Below, piece by piece: positions 47,919 through 57,234 of a stretch of 64,000 bases of DNA. The translations under genes were made by a program, and so were the position numbers. Source of the DNA: Pseudomonadota bacterium (GTDB lineage Bacteria; Pseudomonadota; Gammaproteobacteria; Burkholderiales; Thiobacillaceae); contig JAUXXW010000083.1 of NCBI GenBank assembly GCA_030684775.1, positions 16,452 through 80,451 of the forward strand, in the 5' to 3' direction. Every line of letters starts with the position of its first letter. The first letter of the stretch is position 1. A model generated the notes under the pieces. That model was not told the DNA's origin and searched no databases. It saw only the letters and a program-made list of their open reading frames with translations.

Positions 47919-48539
47919 TCAGCCGACCGGCACGGTTTCCCTGAACGCCGGACGTTGCATCAGGCGGTCGTAGAGTTCGGAGAGATTGGGGTGGGCGCGG
48001 CGCCAGTCGATTTCCGGAAAGCGGAAATCCAGGTAGCCGAGGGTGCAGCCGAGGGTGATGTCGGCCAGGTTGAAGGTGTCGCCGGTGCAGAAGGTCTGAT
48101 GGCCGAGGTCTTCGCTCATGGCTTTCAGGCCGGCAGCAACCTTGCCGATCTGGCGAGCGATCCACTCCGGGCTTTGTTGCGTTTGCGGGCGCTTGCGCTC
48201 GACGAAGACCAGGGCGGCGGCATCGGCCACGCCATCGGCCAGCGCCTCCCAGCGCTTCACCGCGATGCGTGGGCGCGGCTCCTTGGGCAGCAGATGGCCC
48301 ACCGGGCTGACGCTGTCCAGGTATTCCACGATCACGCGCGAGTCGAACAGGGTCTTGCCGTCTTCCAGCACCCACACCGGCACCTTGCCGAGCGGGTTGA
48401 ATTCGGGAACATGGCTGTCGTCGGCCCAGGGGAGATCCACCACCAACTGATATTCGATGTGCTTTTCCGCCGCCACGATGCGCACTTTTCGGGCGAACGG
48501 GCTGGTCAGGGAGGCGATAAGTTTCATTTTGTTGTTCAT
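47919..48539 (-). CDS. glutathione S-transferase family protein
   Basis: MKLIASLTSPFARKVRIVAAEKHIEYQLV...PEFNPLGKVPVWVLEDGKTLFDSRVIVEYLD. Confidence 0.92.
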   Translation of the reverse strand: MNNKMKLIASLTSPFARKVRIVAAEKHIEYQLVVDLPWADDSHVPEFNPLGKVPVWVLEDGKTLFDSRVIVEYLDSVSPVGHLLPKEPRPRIAVKRWEALADGVADAAALVFVERKRPQTQQSPEWIARQIGKVAAGLKAMSEDLGHQTFCTGDTFNLADITLGCTLGYLDFRFPEIDWRRAHPNLSELYDRLMQRPAFRETVPVG

Positions 48540-48595
48540 AGACAAACGCTGAGTGTCGGTATCGGCGGGCGGCATTCTAGCCGCCCGATATTGAA

Positions 48596-50008
48596 TTACT
48601 CCACCACCGCCAGAACGTGCGGCCAGGCGGCCTGGAAGCGGCGCAAAGTCTCCTCGCGGCCGAGCAGAAACAGGGTCTGGTCGATGGACGGGGTTTGCGC
48701 GGTGCCGAACAGAATCAGACGCAACGGCATGCCGATCTGGCCCATCTTCAGGTTGAACGCCTTGGCCGTGTCCTTGACCAGTTGGCCGATGGCGGGTGCT
48801 TCCCAGGCCACCGTGGCGAGGTCGGCTTGCAGTTGCTCGAAGGCGGGCAGGGCGTCGCGGCCCAGTTTGGCCTGAAGTTCCTCGACCGTCGGCAGCGCCT
48901 GGCGGAAGTAGATGTGCAGGGCATCGGCCAGTTCGACGATGCTGCTTACGCGCTCCTTCACCAGGCCGACCAGGGCGGCAAGGTTGGGGCCGCTGTCCAT
49001 ATCGATGCCCTGCACCACCAGAAAAGGCCGCGCCAGTTCCGCGAGACGGCCGTTGTCGGCGCACCGGATGTATTGCTGGTTCAGCCAGGTCAGCTTGGAG
49101 GCGTCGAAGCGGGCGGCGGAATGGCTGACATGGCCGACATCGAACCATTCGACGAACTGCTTCAGATCGAACTTCTCGTCATCGCCGTGCCCCCAGCCCA
49201 GGCGCGCCAGGTAGTTGAGCAGCGCCTCCGGCAAAAAGCCTTCCTCGCGGTATTGCAGCACCGACACCGCGCCATGCCGCTTCGACAGGCGTTCGCCATC
49301 CTGGCCGAGGATCATCGGCACATGCGCGTAAGTTGGGATGGGCGCGCCCAGGGCGAGCAGGATGTTGATCTGGCGCGGCGTGTTGTTGACGTGGTCGTCA
49401 CCACGAATGACGTGGCTGATGCGCATGTCCCAGTCATCCACCACCACACCGAAGTTGTAGGTGGGAATGCCGTCGCCGCGCACGATCACCAGGTCATCCA
49501 GTTCCGCGTTGGCGACGGTGATGCTGCCCTTGATCATGTCGTTGAAGGTGATTTCGCCTTCTTGCGGCGTCTTGAAGCGGATCACCGGCGTGACGCCCGC
49601 CGGCGGCATCGGCAGTTCTTTGCCCGGTTCCGGCCGCCAGCGCCCGTCGTAACGCGGTTTGTCGCCACGCGCCTTCTGCGCCTCGCGCATCACGTCCAGC
49701 TCTTCCTTGCTGGCGTAGCAGTAGTAAGCGCGGCCTTCTTCCAGCAACTGGTCCACCACCTCTTTGTAACGCTCCATGCGCTGCATCTGGTAGTAGGGGC
49801 CTTCGTCCCAGTCGATGCCCAGCCACGCCATGCCGTCGAGAATGGCCTGCTCGGAGGCCTGGGTGGAACGCTCCTGATCGGTATCCTCGATGCGCAGGAT
49901 GAACTCACCCCCCATCTTGCGGGCGTAAGCCCAGGAAAACAGCGCGGTGCGGGCGCCGCCGATATGCAGGTAGCCGGTGGGAGAGGGGGCGAAACGGGTG
50001 CGGACCAT
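48596..50008 (-). CDS. gltX: glutamyl-tRNA synthetase
   Basis: MVRTRFAPSPTGYLHIGGARTALFSWAYAR...GERLSKRHGAVSV (KMSKS-like). Confidence 0.97.
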   Translation of the reverse strand: MVRTRFAPSPTGYLHIGGARTALFSWAYARKMGGEFILRIEDTDQERSTQASEQAILDGMAWLGIDWDEGPYYQMQRMERYKEVVDQLLEEGRAYYCYASKEELDVMREAQKARGDKPRYDGRWRPEPGKELPMPPAGVTPVIRFKTPQEGEITFNDMIKGSITVANAELDDLVIVRGDGIPTYNFGVVVDDWDMRISHVIRGDDHVNNTPRQINILLALGAPIPTYAHVPMILGQDGERLSKRHGAVSVLQYREEGFLPEALLNYLARLGWGHGDDEKFDLKQFVEWFDVGHVSHSAARFDASKLTWLNQQYIRCADNGRLAELARPFLVVQGIDMDSGPNLAALVGLVKERVSSIVELADALHIYFRQALPTVEELQAKLGRDALPAFEQLQADLATVAWEAPAIGQLVKDTAKAFNLKMGQIGMPLRLILFGTAQTPSIDQTLFLLGREETLRRFQAAWPHVLAVVE

Positions 50009-50108
50009 GATCTGTGCGTCGGGTGCGAAAGGCCGCGATTCTACTAGCCCGGCGGCGAAAAAAGCCTTTGACCGCAACGCTTCGCCTTCGTAGAATGCGC
50101 GCCGCTTT

Positions 50109-50183
50109 GGGCAGTTAGCTCAGTGGTAGAGCATCGCCTTCACACGGCGGGGGTCGGTGGTTCGAAACCACTACTGCCCACCA
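50109..50183 (+). tRNA. tRNA-Val (anticodon CAC)
   Basis: 75-nt cloverleaf: acceptor gggcagt/actgccc, D-arm agctcagtggtagagc, anticodon loop ttCACac, T-arm ggtggttcgaaaccac... , encoded CCA. Confidence 0.92.
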
Positions 50184-50187
50184 AAGT
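50169..50187. repeat. attL (tRNA 3' end)
   Basis: cactactgcccaccaaagt; imperfect repeat at 63525-63542. Confidence 0.8.
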
Positions 50188-50348
50188 CAAGTCCCGGATC
50201 GTCCCAGACGGTCCGGGCACCCATACGGAGAAGCGGGTTCCCGCTAAATCAGTTATCCCAGACTGTCCCGGACTTTCCGTTTACATCCGGGGGCAACTGG
50301 GGGCAACATTTGGGGCAAGTGCAGTCCTCCCGGATGGAGTTGCCCCCA

Positions 50349-51551
50349 ATGCCTCTTACCGACATCGCAATCCGCACCGCAAAGCCAGCGGCAAAGCCCG
50401 TCCGCCTCTTCGATAGCGGCGGCCTGTACCTGGAAGTTTCCCCCGGCGGGGGCAAGTGGTGGCGGCTCAAATACCGGGTCGACGGGAAAGAGAAGCGCCT
50501 GTCCCTCGGGGTCTATCCGGATGTGAACCTCAAGGAAGCGCGGGAACGCCGCGACGCCTCGCGCAAGCTGCTTTCGCAAGGGGTTGATCCTGGCAAGCTG
50601 CGCAAGGCAACGAAGGCGATGCGAGCCGAGCAGGTGGCCAACTCTTTCGAGACCGTGGCCCGCGAGTGGTATCTGAAACATCGGGATACCTGGGCTACCG
50701 GCCATTCGGAAAAGATCATCTCCAGGCTGGAAAGGGACGTGTTCCCGTGGCTGGGTGGAATGCCTATTACCGACATCTCCGCCCGCGACGTGCTGGAAAT
50801 CCTGCGACGTATCGAGGCGCGCGGCGCGTTGGATACCGCGCACCGGGCGCGGGGGACCATCTCGCAAATCATCCGCTACGCGATCGCCACGGGCAGGGCG
50901 GAGCGCGACCCCTGCCCAGACCTGCGCGGCGCCCTGCCGCCGGCCAAAGAGACCAACTTCCCTTCGATCACCGATCCCGAGCAAGTGGGGGAGCTGTTAC
51001 GCGCGCTCGACGCCTTTCGGGGAACCTTCGTGGTTCATTGCGCCCTGCACCTGTCCCCCTTGCTGTTTGTGCGGCCTGGCGAACTGCGCAAGGCCGAATG
51101 GAGCGCGATCGACCTGGACAAAGCGGAGTGGCGTTACATCGTCAGCAAGACGAAGACGGATCATTCCGTTCCCTTGTCCACCCAGTCCGTTCGCATCCTG
51201 CGGGATCTACACGCCATGACCGGGCGCGGTCGCTATGTTTTCCCCGGCCGCAATGCCGATACCCCCATGAGCGAAGCGACGGTGAACGCGGCCCTGCGGC
51301 GCCTGGGCTACGACACCAAGACCGAAATCACGGGCCACGGTTTCCGGGCGATGGCGCGAACCATCCTTCATGAAGTGCTTCACGTCCGCCCGGAAATCAT
51401 CGAACACCAGTTGGCGCACAAGGTGCCCGACATCCTTGGCACCGCCTACAACCGGACCAAGTTCCTCAAAGAGCGCCGAGTGATGATGCAGCAGTGGGCG
51501 GACTACCTGGAGCAATTGAAGTCAGGTGCTGGTCATGATGGTGATGGGTGA
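50349..51551 (+). CDS. P4-type tyrosine integrase (DUF4102 N-terminal domain)
   Basis: LTDIAIRTAKPAAKPVRLFDSGGLYLEVSPGGGKWWRLKYRVDGKEKRLSLGVYPDVNLKEARERRD...TGHGFRAMARTILHEV...HQLAHKVPDILGTAYNR. Confidence 0.95.
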   Translation: MPLTDIAIRTAKPAAKPVRLFDSGGLYLEVSPGGGKWWRLKYRVDGKEKRLSLGVYPDVNLKEARERRDASRKLLSQGVDPGKLRKATKAMRAEQVANSFETVAREWYLKHRDTWATGHSEKIISRLERDVFPWLGGMPITDISARDVLEILRRIEARGALDTAHRARGTISQIIRYAIATGRAERDPCPDLRGALPPAKETNFPSITDPEQVGELLRALDAFRGTFVVHCALHLSPLLFVRPGELRKAEWSAIDLDKAEWRYIVSKTKTDHSVPLSTQSVRILRDLHAMTGRGRYVFPGRNADTPMSEATVNAALRRLGYDTKTEITGHGFRAMARTILHEVLHVRPEIIEHQLAHKVPDILGTAYNRTKFLKERRVMMQQWADYLEQLKSGAGHDGDG

Positions 51552-51568
51552 GGCGCCGGGGTTTGGAA

Positions 51569-52195
51569 ATGGCTGAAGATGAAACAAACAATGAATATCT
51601 GTATTCGTTTAGTTTTGTAAACAATTCAAAAAGGCTTAGGGACGAAGAGGTTGATAAGTTGGGCGAATTTTGCCTGACATATTTTGGTAAGTCGTTTTAT
51701 TGGATTAACAAAAGTTACGCCGAACTTGAACAGAATGACAAGGCGAGATTTAGACGGCTCACGCCTTACATGAATCGCTTTATCGAGGCGCACAAGCGAG
51801 GCAATTTGGATGCCGCGCTTGGCTGGCTTCATGCGCTATCGTCAGTGGCAGGGTGGGCCAAATCAGCCGTAAGGTTGGAGAAGACCGCTTCTGAGCTGGC
51901 GAAGGATAGACCCAAGGCCATAAGCAAGCGTAGGCAGGAGAGTGCACTTCCCCGCGCTCAACCAGCCGGCGGAGAAAGTACAAAGAAAAAATGGGCTTCT
52001 CAAGAAGATCGCCTTCGGAAAGAGATCTACATTTACCTTGATTCAAATGCGGCGCTATTTGAAAAAGGGGCGAATGCCTGCTGTCGGTTTCTGGAACATA
52101 ACAAACGCTTATGTGATTACAAACCAAGCATGGCAATTAAAAAAATACGACTTGTGTTTAACGAGAAAAAGATTCAACGGGAAAGCAATAAGTAG
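51569..52195 (+). CDS. hypothetical cargo protein (AT-rich)
   Basis: 209-aa ORF of distinctly lower GC than its surroundings, next to the integrase. Confidence 0.65.
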   Translation: MAEDETNNEYLYSFSFVNNSKRLRDEEVDKLGEFCLTYFGKSFYWINKSYAELEQNDKARFRRLTPYMNRFIEAHKRGNLDAALGWLHALSSVAGWAKSAVRLEKTASELAKDRPKAISKRRQESALPRAQPAGGESTKKKWASQEDRLRKEIYIYLDSNAALFEKGANACCRFLEHNKRLCDYKPSMAIKKIRLVFNEKKIQRESNK

Positions 52196-52439
52196 GCTCC
52201 TCATGTTGGTGTGTAAACAAAGTCGGGATAGGGCTGTACTGCCTTATCCCGACTCTCTTTTGTGGAATGAACATCTACTAAACCAAATCGCTAGGATTGC
52301 TCTCAGTCACCTTTATTGGGCTGAGAGATGCACATCCCCCCCCACCGCGCTAACGTTCGCCCTGCTGGATCAACCAGCGGGCACAGGCGGCCCCGTACAC
52401 CCCGCGCTGCAACCGCCGCCCGCCGGCAGGCATGGAGCA

Positions 52440-52937
52440 ATGACCATGCCGACTGAATTCAGCCTCTATCCCCCCCGGCGCGCAGTCGAGACCCCGCCCC
52501 GCCTGCGCGCTGTCGGGCATAAAAATTTGCACCGTTGCAAAAGTGCCGGCGCCAGCGCCGGACGGGGGCCGCGCGCGGACTGGGTGACGGCGTCGAGGTT
52601 GCGTATCCGTGCAGTTCGGTCCTTTGGCGTTGCGGCGCCTTCCAGGGCTCTCCAAGCCTTCGTTCGGCCTTCGTCATGTCAGCCCCCCCAAGACCGTGCC
52701 AGGACTTCCCGGACAAGCCAGAAAACAGCGTTTCCAGGGCATTCGTTCGGCTATTCCCGCCCGTCACCCTCAGAAAACCGCCGTCTTTCTGCGGCCGGGC
52801 TGCTGTGCTTGTTATGGGGCGCGTTTTTACAACATGCCCGCCTCGCCCGTTCTTGCCGCAACGCAAATACTGACCGCATCCAAAGCCATACCGGGCAATG
52901 CGTAGGTGACCACGGAAGCAACAGGAGTCAATTTTGA
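52440..52937 (+). CDS. hypothetical protein upstream of alpA
   Basis: MTMPTEFSLYPPRRAVE...; stop overlaps TTG start of the AlpA gene (TTGA coupling). Confidence 0.35.
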   Translation: MTMPTEFSLYPPRRAVETPPRLRAVGHKNLHRCKSAGASAGRGPRADWVTASRLRIRAVRSFGVAAPSRALQAFVRPSSCQPPQDRARTSRTSQKTAFPGHSFGYSRPSPSENRRLSAAGLLCLLWGAFLQHARLARSCRNANTDRIQSHTGQCVGDHGSNRSQF

Positions 52938-53191
52938 GCCAAGCCACGAATCAACCCGCACAGGTCGCAGAACGGCCCGCCAGTCCGGAAATCCAGCCCG
53001 GTGAACGATTCATTCGGATGCCTGAAGTCATGTCCATGACCGGGCTGAAGACTTCGACCATCTATCGGTTGCAGGCGGAATCCCAATTTCCGCAAAGCAT
53101 CCCGCTCCCTGGCGGTCGCCGCGCCTGGCTGGAAAGTGAAATCAGGAAGTTCATGCAAGAGCGCGTTGCCCTGCGCGAAGCGGCCAATTAA
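52934..53191 (+). CDS. AlpA-family transcriptional regulator
   Basis: FIRMPEVMSMTGLKTSTIYRLQAESQFPQSIPLPGGRRAWLESEIRKFMQERV. Confidence 0.92.
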   Translation: MSQATNQPAQVAERPASPEIQPGERFIRMPEVMSMTGLKTSTIYRLQAESQFPQSIPLPGGRRAWLESEIRKFMQERVALREAAN

Positions 53192-53211
53192 CCCCAACCA
53201 GAGACCCAGCC

Positions 53212-53952
53212 ATGAGCGACACACCGAACACATCCCCCGGCGCCGATTTGCCGGACACCCTCCCGCCGATTCTGGAAAAACTGACCAGCTATCGCCATGA
53301 ACTCGCGCAGAAAGAAGCCAAGTGCGCCGACCTGACCGAACAAATCGAGCACCAGGAAAAAGCCGCCCTGGCGGCGGAAGCCGAGAGCGACGCCGCGAAG
53401 AGGAAACTTCGCGAAGCCTTGCGCGCCAGCATCGGCCGCCCCACGAAGAAGATGTACGAGCTGAAAGCCGAGGAGAAATCCGCCCTGAGCCTGGCGGAGG
53501 AATACCGCGCCCTGGCTTATGACATCGGCATCGAGCGGGACCGGGTTGTCGTCGACAGGCACGTCGTCGCGAACAATTACCGTGACACGCTGAAAGCCGC
53601 TCGCACCATCCTCGCGGACCATCTTCTCGACCGGGCGCTTGCCGGCGTCCCGCGTGAACTGGTTGAAGCGCTGCGCCTGCAAGCGGGACTTCAGGAACAC
53701 GACCCACATTCCGAATGGCATCAGATCCCCGTGAGCGACTCCGCCACGGCCTTCGAATTCGTGTTCGCGCGCGCCTGCAAGCGCCTTCTCGCCCTGCTGA
53801 AAGATGCGCCGGACAACCGCCAGGCGATGCTTCCGGCCGAACTTGCCACCCCCCTCAATACCGCCGGTCTTGTGGCCAGCCCGCTGGAACTGAAGCGGAT
53901 GCGCGATGACCTGGCGGAGCGTGAGCGCGCCGGCTATCCGCTGGAAGCCTGA
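53212..53952 (+). CDS. hypothetical protein, coiled-coil N-terminus
   Basis: 246-aa ORF with RBS; no family recognised. Confidence 0.65.
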   Translation: MSDTPNTSPGADLPDTLPPILEKLTSYRHELAQKEAKCADLTEQIEHQEKAALAAEAESDAAKRKLREALRASIGRPTKKMYELKAEEKSALSLAEEYRALAYDIGIERDRVVVDRHVVANNYRDTLKAARTILADHLLDRALAGVPRELVEALRLQAGLQEHDPHSEWHQIPVSDSATAFEFVFARACKRLLALLKDAPDNRQAMLPAELATPLNTAGLVASPLELKRMRDDLAERERAGYPLEA

Positions 53953-53957
53953 CCGCC

Positions 53958-54191
53958 ATGACCCCATCCCAGGCTTGCGTTTACTGCTCTTCCCCGGCCG
54001 AAGAAATCGGCAGGGTGAACTTCACCCGTGACTACACGGAAGTCACCTACCGCTGCACCAATCCGCGCTGTCAGGGCATCACCACCGCAATGGTGACCCT
54101 GAAGCGTGCCGGCCTGCCGGCGTCCGGTCGGTATCTCCACCCCGAAACCCTCCCCGGCCGCCAGGTCGAATTTTTCAAGGAACAACTGTGA
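53958..54191 (+). CDS. Ogr/Delta-like zinc finger protein (copy 1)
   Basis: CVYCSSPAEEIGRVNFTRDYTEVTYRCTNPRCQGITTAMVTLKRAGLPAS (Cx2C...Cx4C). Confidence 0.75.
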   Translation: MTPSQACVYCSSPAEEIGRVNFTRDYTEVTYRCTNPRCQGITTAMVTLKRAGLPASGRYLHPETLPGRQVEFFKEQL

Positions 54192-54469
54192 ACATCGCAT
54201 TGAAAACCCCCATCAAGCGCGGCGAGACGGCGATCGATGCCGTCGAGTTGCGCAAGCCCACCGCCGGCGAGCTGCGCGGCGTGTCCCTGGTCGAGTTGCT
54301 CCAGATGGACGTCGGCGCGATTTCCAAAGTCCTGCCGCGCATCACCATGCCGGCGTTGATCCCGGAAGAAATCGCCGGCATGGACCCCGCCGACCTACTG
54401 GCCATGGGCGCCACCATCTCCGGCTTCTTGCTGCCCACGGCGGCGCCGGCATCCCCTGACGTGAAATGA
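54188..54469 (+). CDS. phage tail assembly protein, P2 gpE-like
   Basis: IDAVELRKPTAGELRGVSLVELLQMDVGAISKVLPRITMPALIPEEIAGMDPADLLAMGATISGFL. Confidence 0.85.
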   Translation: MNIALKTPIKRGETAIDAVELRKPTAGELRGVSLVELLQMDVGAISKVLPRITMPALIPEEIAGMDPADLLAMGATISGFLLPTAAPASPDVK

Positions 54470-54479
54470 AGGAAAAAAC

Positions 54480-54710
54480 ATGAACACCAAACAGAAATGC
54501 CCGAATTGCGGTTCCCCGGCCGATGAAGTCGGCAGCGCGGCCAAATCCGTGGACCTGACCGAGTTTTCCTTTCGCTGCACCAACAACGCATGCCGGAGCA
54601 ATTTCACCGGCGTGCTCACCCTCACCCGCGGCGGCTTGCCTGGTGCGGAGAACTTCAACGGCCGCCCGCGCCCGGCGGATAAGGCTGGCGAAGCCGTCAC
54701 TGACTGCTGA
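54480..54710 (+). CDS. Ogr/Delta-like zinc finger protein (copy 2)
   Basis: CPNCGSPADEVGSAAKSVDLTEFSFRCTNNACRSNFTGVLTLTRGGLPG. Confidence 0.72.
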   Translation: MNTKQKCPNCGSPADEVGSAAKSVDLTEFSFRCTNNACRSNFTGVLTLTRGGLPGAENFNGRPRPADKAGEAVTDC

Positions 54711-54751
54711 TCGCAGCCGCCCACCTACTCACCCACCAACAGGACGCCCTC

Positions 54752-57232
54752 ATGGACAAGTTGCAACTCGAAGTTTTGCTCAAGGCCATCGACCAGGTAA
54801 CTGCACCGCTCAAGAGCATCACCGGCGCCAGCGGCGAAGCCGCCAAGGCGGTGCGCGAGGCCAAGGGCGCCTTGAAAGAACTGGAAAATCAACAGGGCCT
54901 CATCGACAAGTTCCGTGATACCTCCAAGTGGGTGGGCACCACGGGCAATCAGCTCAAGGTCGCACAAGAGAAGGTCCGCGAACTGAAGTTGGAAATGGAT
55001 GCCACCGACGAACCCACCAGGAAGATGGCGCGGGCCTTCGAGGCAGCGAAGAAAGAGGCCGGCGAGCTGAAGGACAAGCACGGCGAGTTGATCGCCAAAC
55101 AACAGACCTTGCGCGCAGCCCTGGGGGAGTCCGGCATTTCTACTACCGACATGGCGTCGCACCAGAAGCGCCTGAAAACCGACATTGCCGCCGCCACCGG
55201 CGAAGTTGAGCGGCAATCCACCTCCCTTGGCCAGCACAACGAGAAAATGCGCGCGCTCAACGCCGCGCAAGCCGAGTACCGCAAGAGCATCGACTTCCGC
55301 AATAAGCTAGCCACGGGGGGCGCCGTCACGATGGCTACCGGCGCGGCGATGGGTATGCCCTTCCTGGCCGCCTCCCGCGAGTACGGCGACTTCGAACAAT
55401 CGATGATGGGGGTAGCCAAACAGATGGAAGGCGCGCGGGACGCCAATGGCAATGTAACCCAGAGCTATCACGAGATGGCCCGCGCCATCAAAGCCATGAG
55501 CGAAGAAATCCCGATGGCGGCGAATGAAATTGCTGCCATCGTGGAAGCTGGGGCGCGCATGGGCATCCAAGGCAAAGAGAACCTGCTCACCTACGCCCGC
55601 CAGACGGCCATCATGTCCAGCGCCCTCGATCTTTCGGTGGAACAGACCGGGATGAACATGGCCACCATCGCCGGCCTCTACGAGGTGCCCATCGCCAACA
55701 TCAAGGAACTCGGGGACACCATCAACTGGCTTGACGACAACGCGAAGAGTAGTAGCGGCGACATCATCGACGTGATGAAGAGAGTGGCCGGCACGATGAG
55801 CGGCGTCATGGACTACCGGCAGACGGCGGCGCTGGCCTCTACCTTTCTGAGCTTGGGATCCCGTGCCGAAGTTGCAGCGAGCGCCACCAATGCGATGGTG
55901 CGGGAACTCTCTGTCGCCAACATGCAGGCGGACCGATTCCAGGATGGTATGAAATTGCTCAAGCTCGACTCGATGGAGATCCAGTCGGGCATGGCCACCG
56001 ATGCAACCGGGACCATCATCAAAGTTCTCGAAGCGATCAAGGCGCTCCCCAAGGAAAGGCAGATCGAAGGCGCTACGCGGATTTTCGGCAAGGAATTCGG
56101 CGACGATGCCGCGAAGTTGGCCAACAACTTAGACGAGTACCGCAAGCAACTGGGCTGGGTCAAAGATGCCCAGGCCAAAGGCAGCATGGACCGCGAGATG
56201 GGCTCGCAGTTGAAAGGACAGAAGGCCCAACAGAAGCTTCTTTCGAATGCCCTGGACAACCTCGCTTCCGATATCGGCGGCTCACTGAAAGGGCCGCTTG
56301 TGGCCCTGATCGGCGACATCCGGGGCGTGATTCAGGCCATCCGTGACTGGACGGCAGCCCACCCCACCCTGGTTTCCGTGCTGTCCACCGTGGGCGCCGG
56401 CATCGCCGCCGTCACCACGGCGGCGGGCGCCCTGGCGATCGGGGTGGCGGGTTTGCTAGGCCCCTTCGCCGCCGCCAAGCTGGCCATGACCAAGTTGGGT
56501 GTGGCTTCGCCCGCATTGGTCGGGAAGTTGGGGGCCATCCTCGGGCCGATTGGAAAGATCACCGCCGCCTTCACCGCCGGTTACGCGGCCGGCACGCTTC
56601 TCAACGACGGTATCACCGCATTGCTGACCAAGCTCACCGGCAAGAACACCAACCTGGGCTTCTGGATTTACGACCTGGTGCAGGCGGTCAAAGCCAAATA
56701 TGCCGAGTTGACCGCCTGGTTGAAGAAGCTGCCGGCGGAGATGGCTGGGATCGGTCATGCCCTGATCGACGGCATCATCGGCGGCATCAAGGCCCGCATG
56801 GCCGCCCTGAAATCCACCGTCACCGGGGTGGGACATGAAACCGTGGCCTGGTTGAAAAACACCCTGGGCATCAAGTCGCCGTCGCGGGTCTTCGAGGAAC
56901 TCGGGATCTACACCATGAAGGGGCTGGAACAGGGCATCAGCGGCGGCCAGGGCGCGCCGCTGGCGGCGATCGCCCGCATCGCAAAGCAGATGGGCGCCGC
57001 CGGCGCCGGGATGATGCTTTCCACCGGCGCCGCCCTGGCCAACATCGACCACCGCCCGCCGCTCGCCGGCGGCGCGATGGGGGGCGGCTACACCATCGTC
57101 AACCAGATCACCATCAACGCCGCGCCGGGCATGAACGAAAGAACCCTGGCGGAAGAAGTGGCGCGGCAAATCGACATGATCGAGCGGGCCAAGGCCGCGC
57201 GCGGGCGAAGCCTGCTTGGGGATCGGGCCTGA
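54752..57232 (+). CDS. phage tail tape measure protein
   Basis: 826 aa; coiled-coil N-term, SREYGDFEQSMMGVAKQMEG...EIPMAANEIAAIVEAGARMGIQGKENLLTYARQTAIMSSALDLS..., hydrophobic central segment, SPSRVFEELGIYTMKGLEQGI C-term. Confidence 0.93.
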   Translation: MDKLQLEVLLKAIDQVTAPLKSITGASGEAAKAVREAKGALKELENQQGLIDKFRDTSKWVGTTGNQLKVAQEKVRELKLEMDATDEPTRKMARAFEAAKKEAGELKDKHGELIAKQQTLRAALGESGISTTDMASHQKRLKTDIAAATGEVERQSTSLGQHNEKMRALNAAQAEYRKSIDFRNKLATGGAVTMATGAAMGMPFLAASREYGDFEQSMMGVAKQMEGARDANGNVTQSYHEMARAIKAMSEEIPMAANEIAAIVEAGARMGIQGKENLLTYARQTAIMSSALDLSVEQTGMNMATIAGLYEVPIANIKELGDTINWLDDNAKSSSGDIIDVMKRVAGTMSGVMDYRQTAALASTFLSLGSRAEVAASATNAMVRELSVANMQADRFQDGMKLLKLDSMEIQSGMATDATGTIIKVLEAIKALPKERQIEGATRIFGKEFGDDAAKLANNLDEYRKQLGWVKDAQAKGSMDREMGSQLKGQKAQQKLLSNALDNLASDIGGSLKGPLVALIGDIRGVIQAIRDWTAAHPTLVSVLSTVGAGIAAVTTAAGALAIGVAGLLGPFAAAKLAMTKLGVASPALVGKLGAILGPIGKITAAFTAGYAAGTLLNDGITALLTKLTGKNTNLGFWIYDLVQAVKAKYAELTAWLKKLPAEMAGIGHALIDGIIGGIKARMAALKSTVTGVGHETVAWLKNTLGIKSPSRVFEELGIYTMKGLEQGISGGQGAPLAAIARIAKQMGAAGAGMMLSTGAALANIDHRPPLAGGAMGGGYTIVNQITINAAPGMNERTLAEEVARQIDMIERAKAARGRSLLGDRA

Positions 57233-57234
57233 AC

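Noticed and set aside
48617-50047. 476-aa plus-strand ORF opposite gltX
   Set aside because: Shadow ORF of gltX, which is unambiguous.
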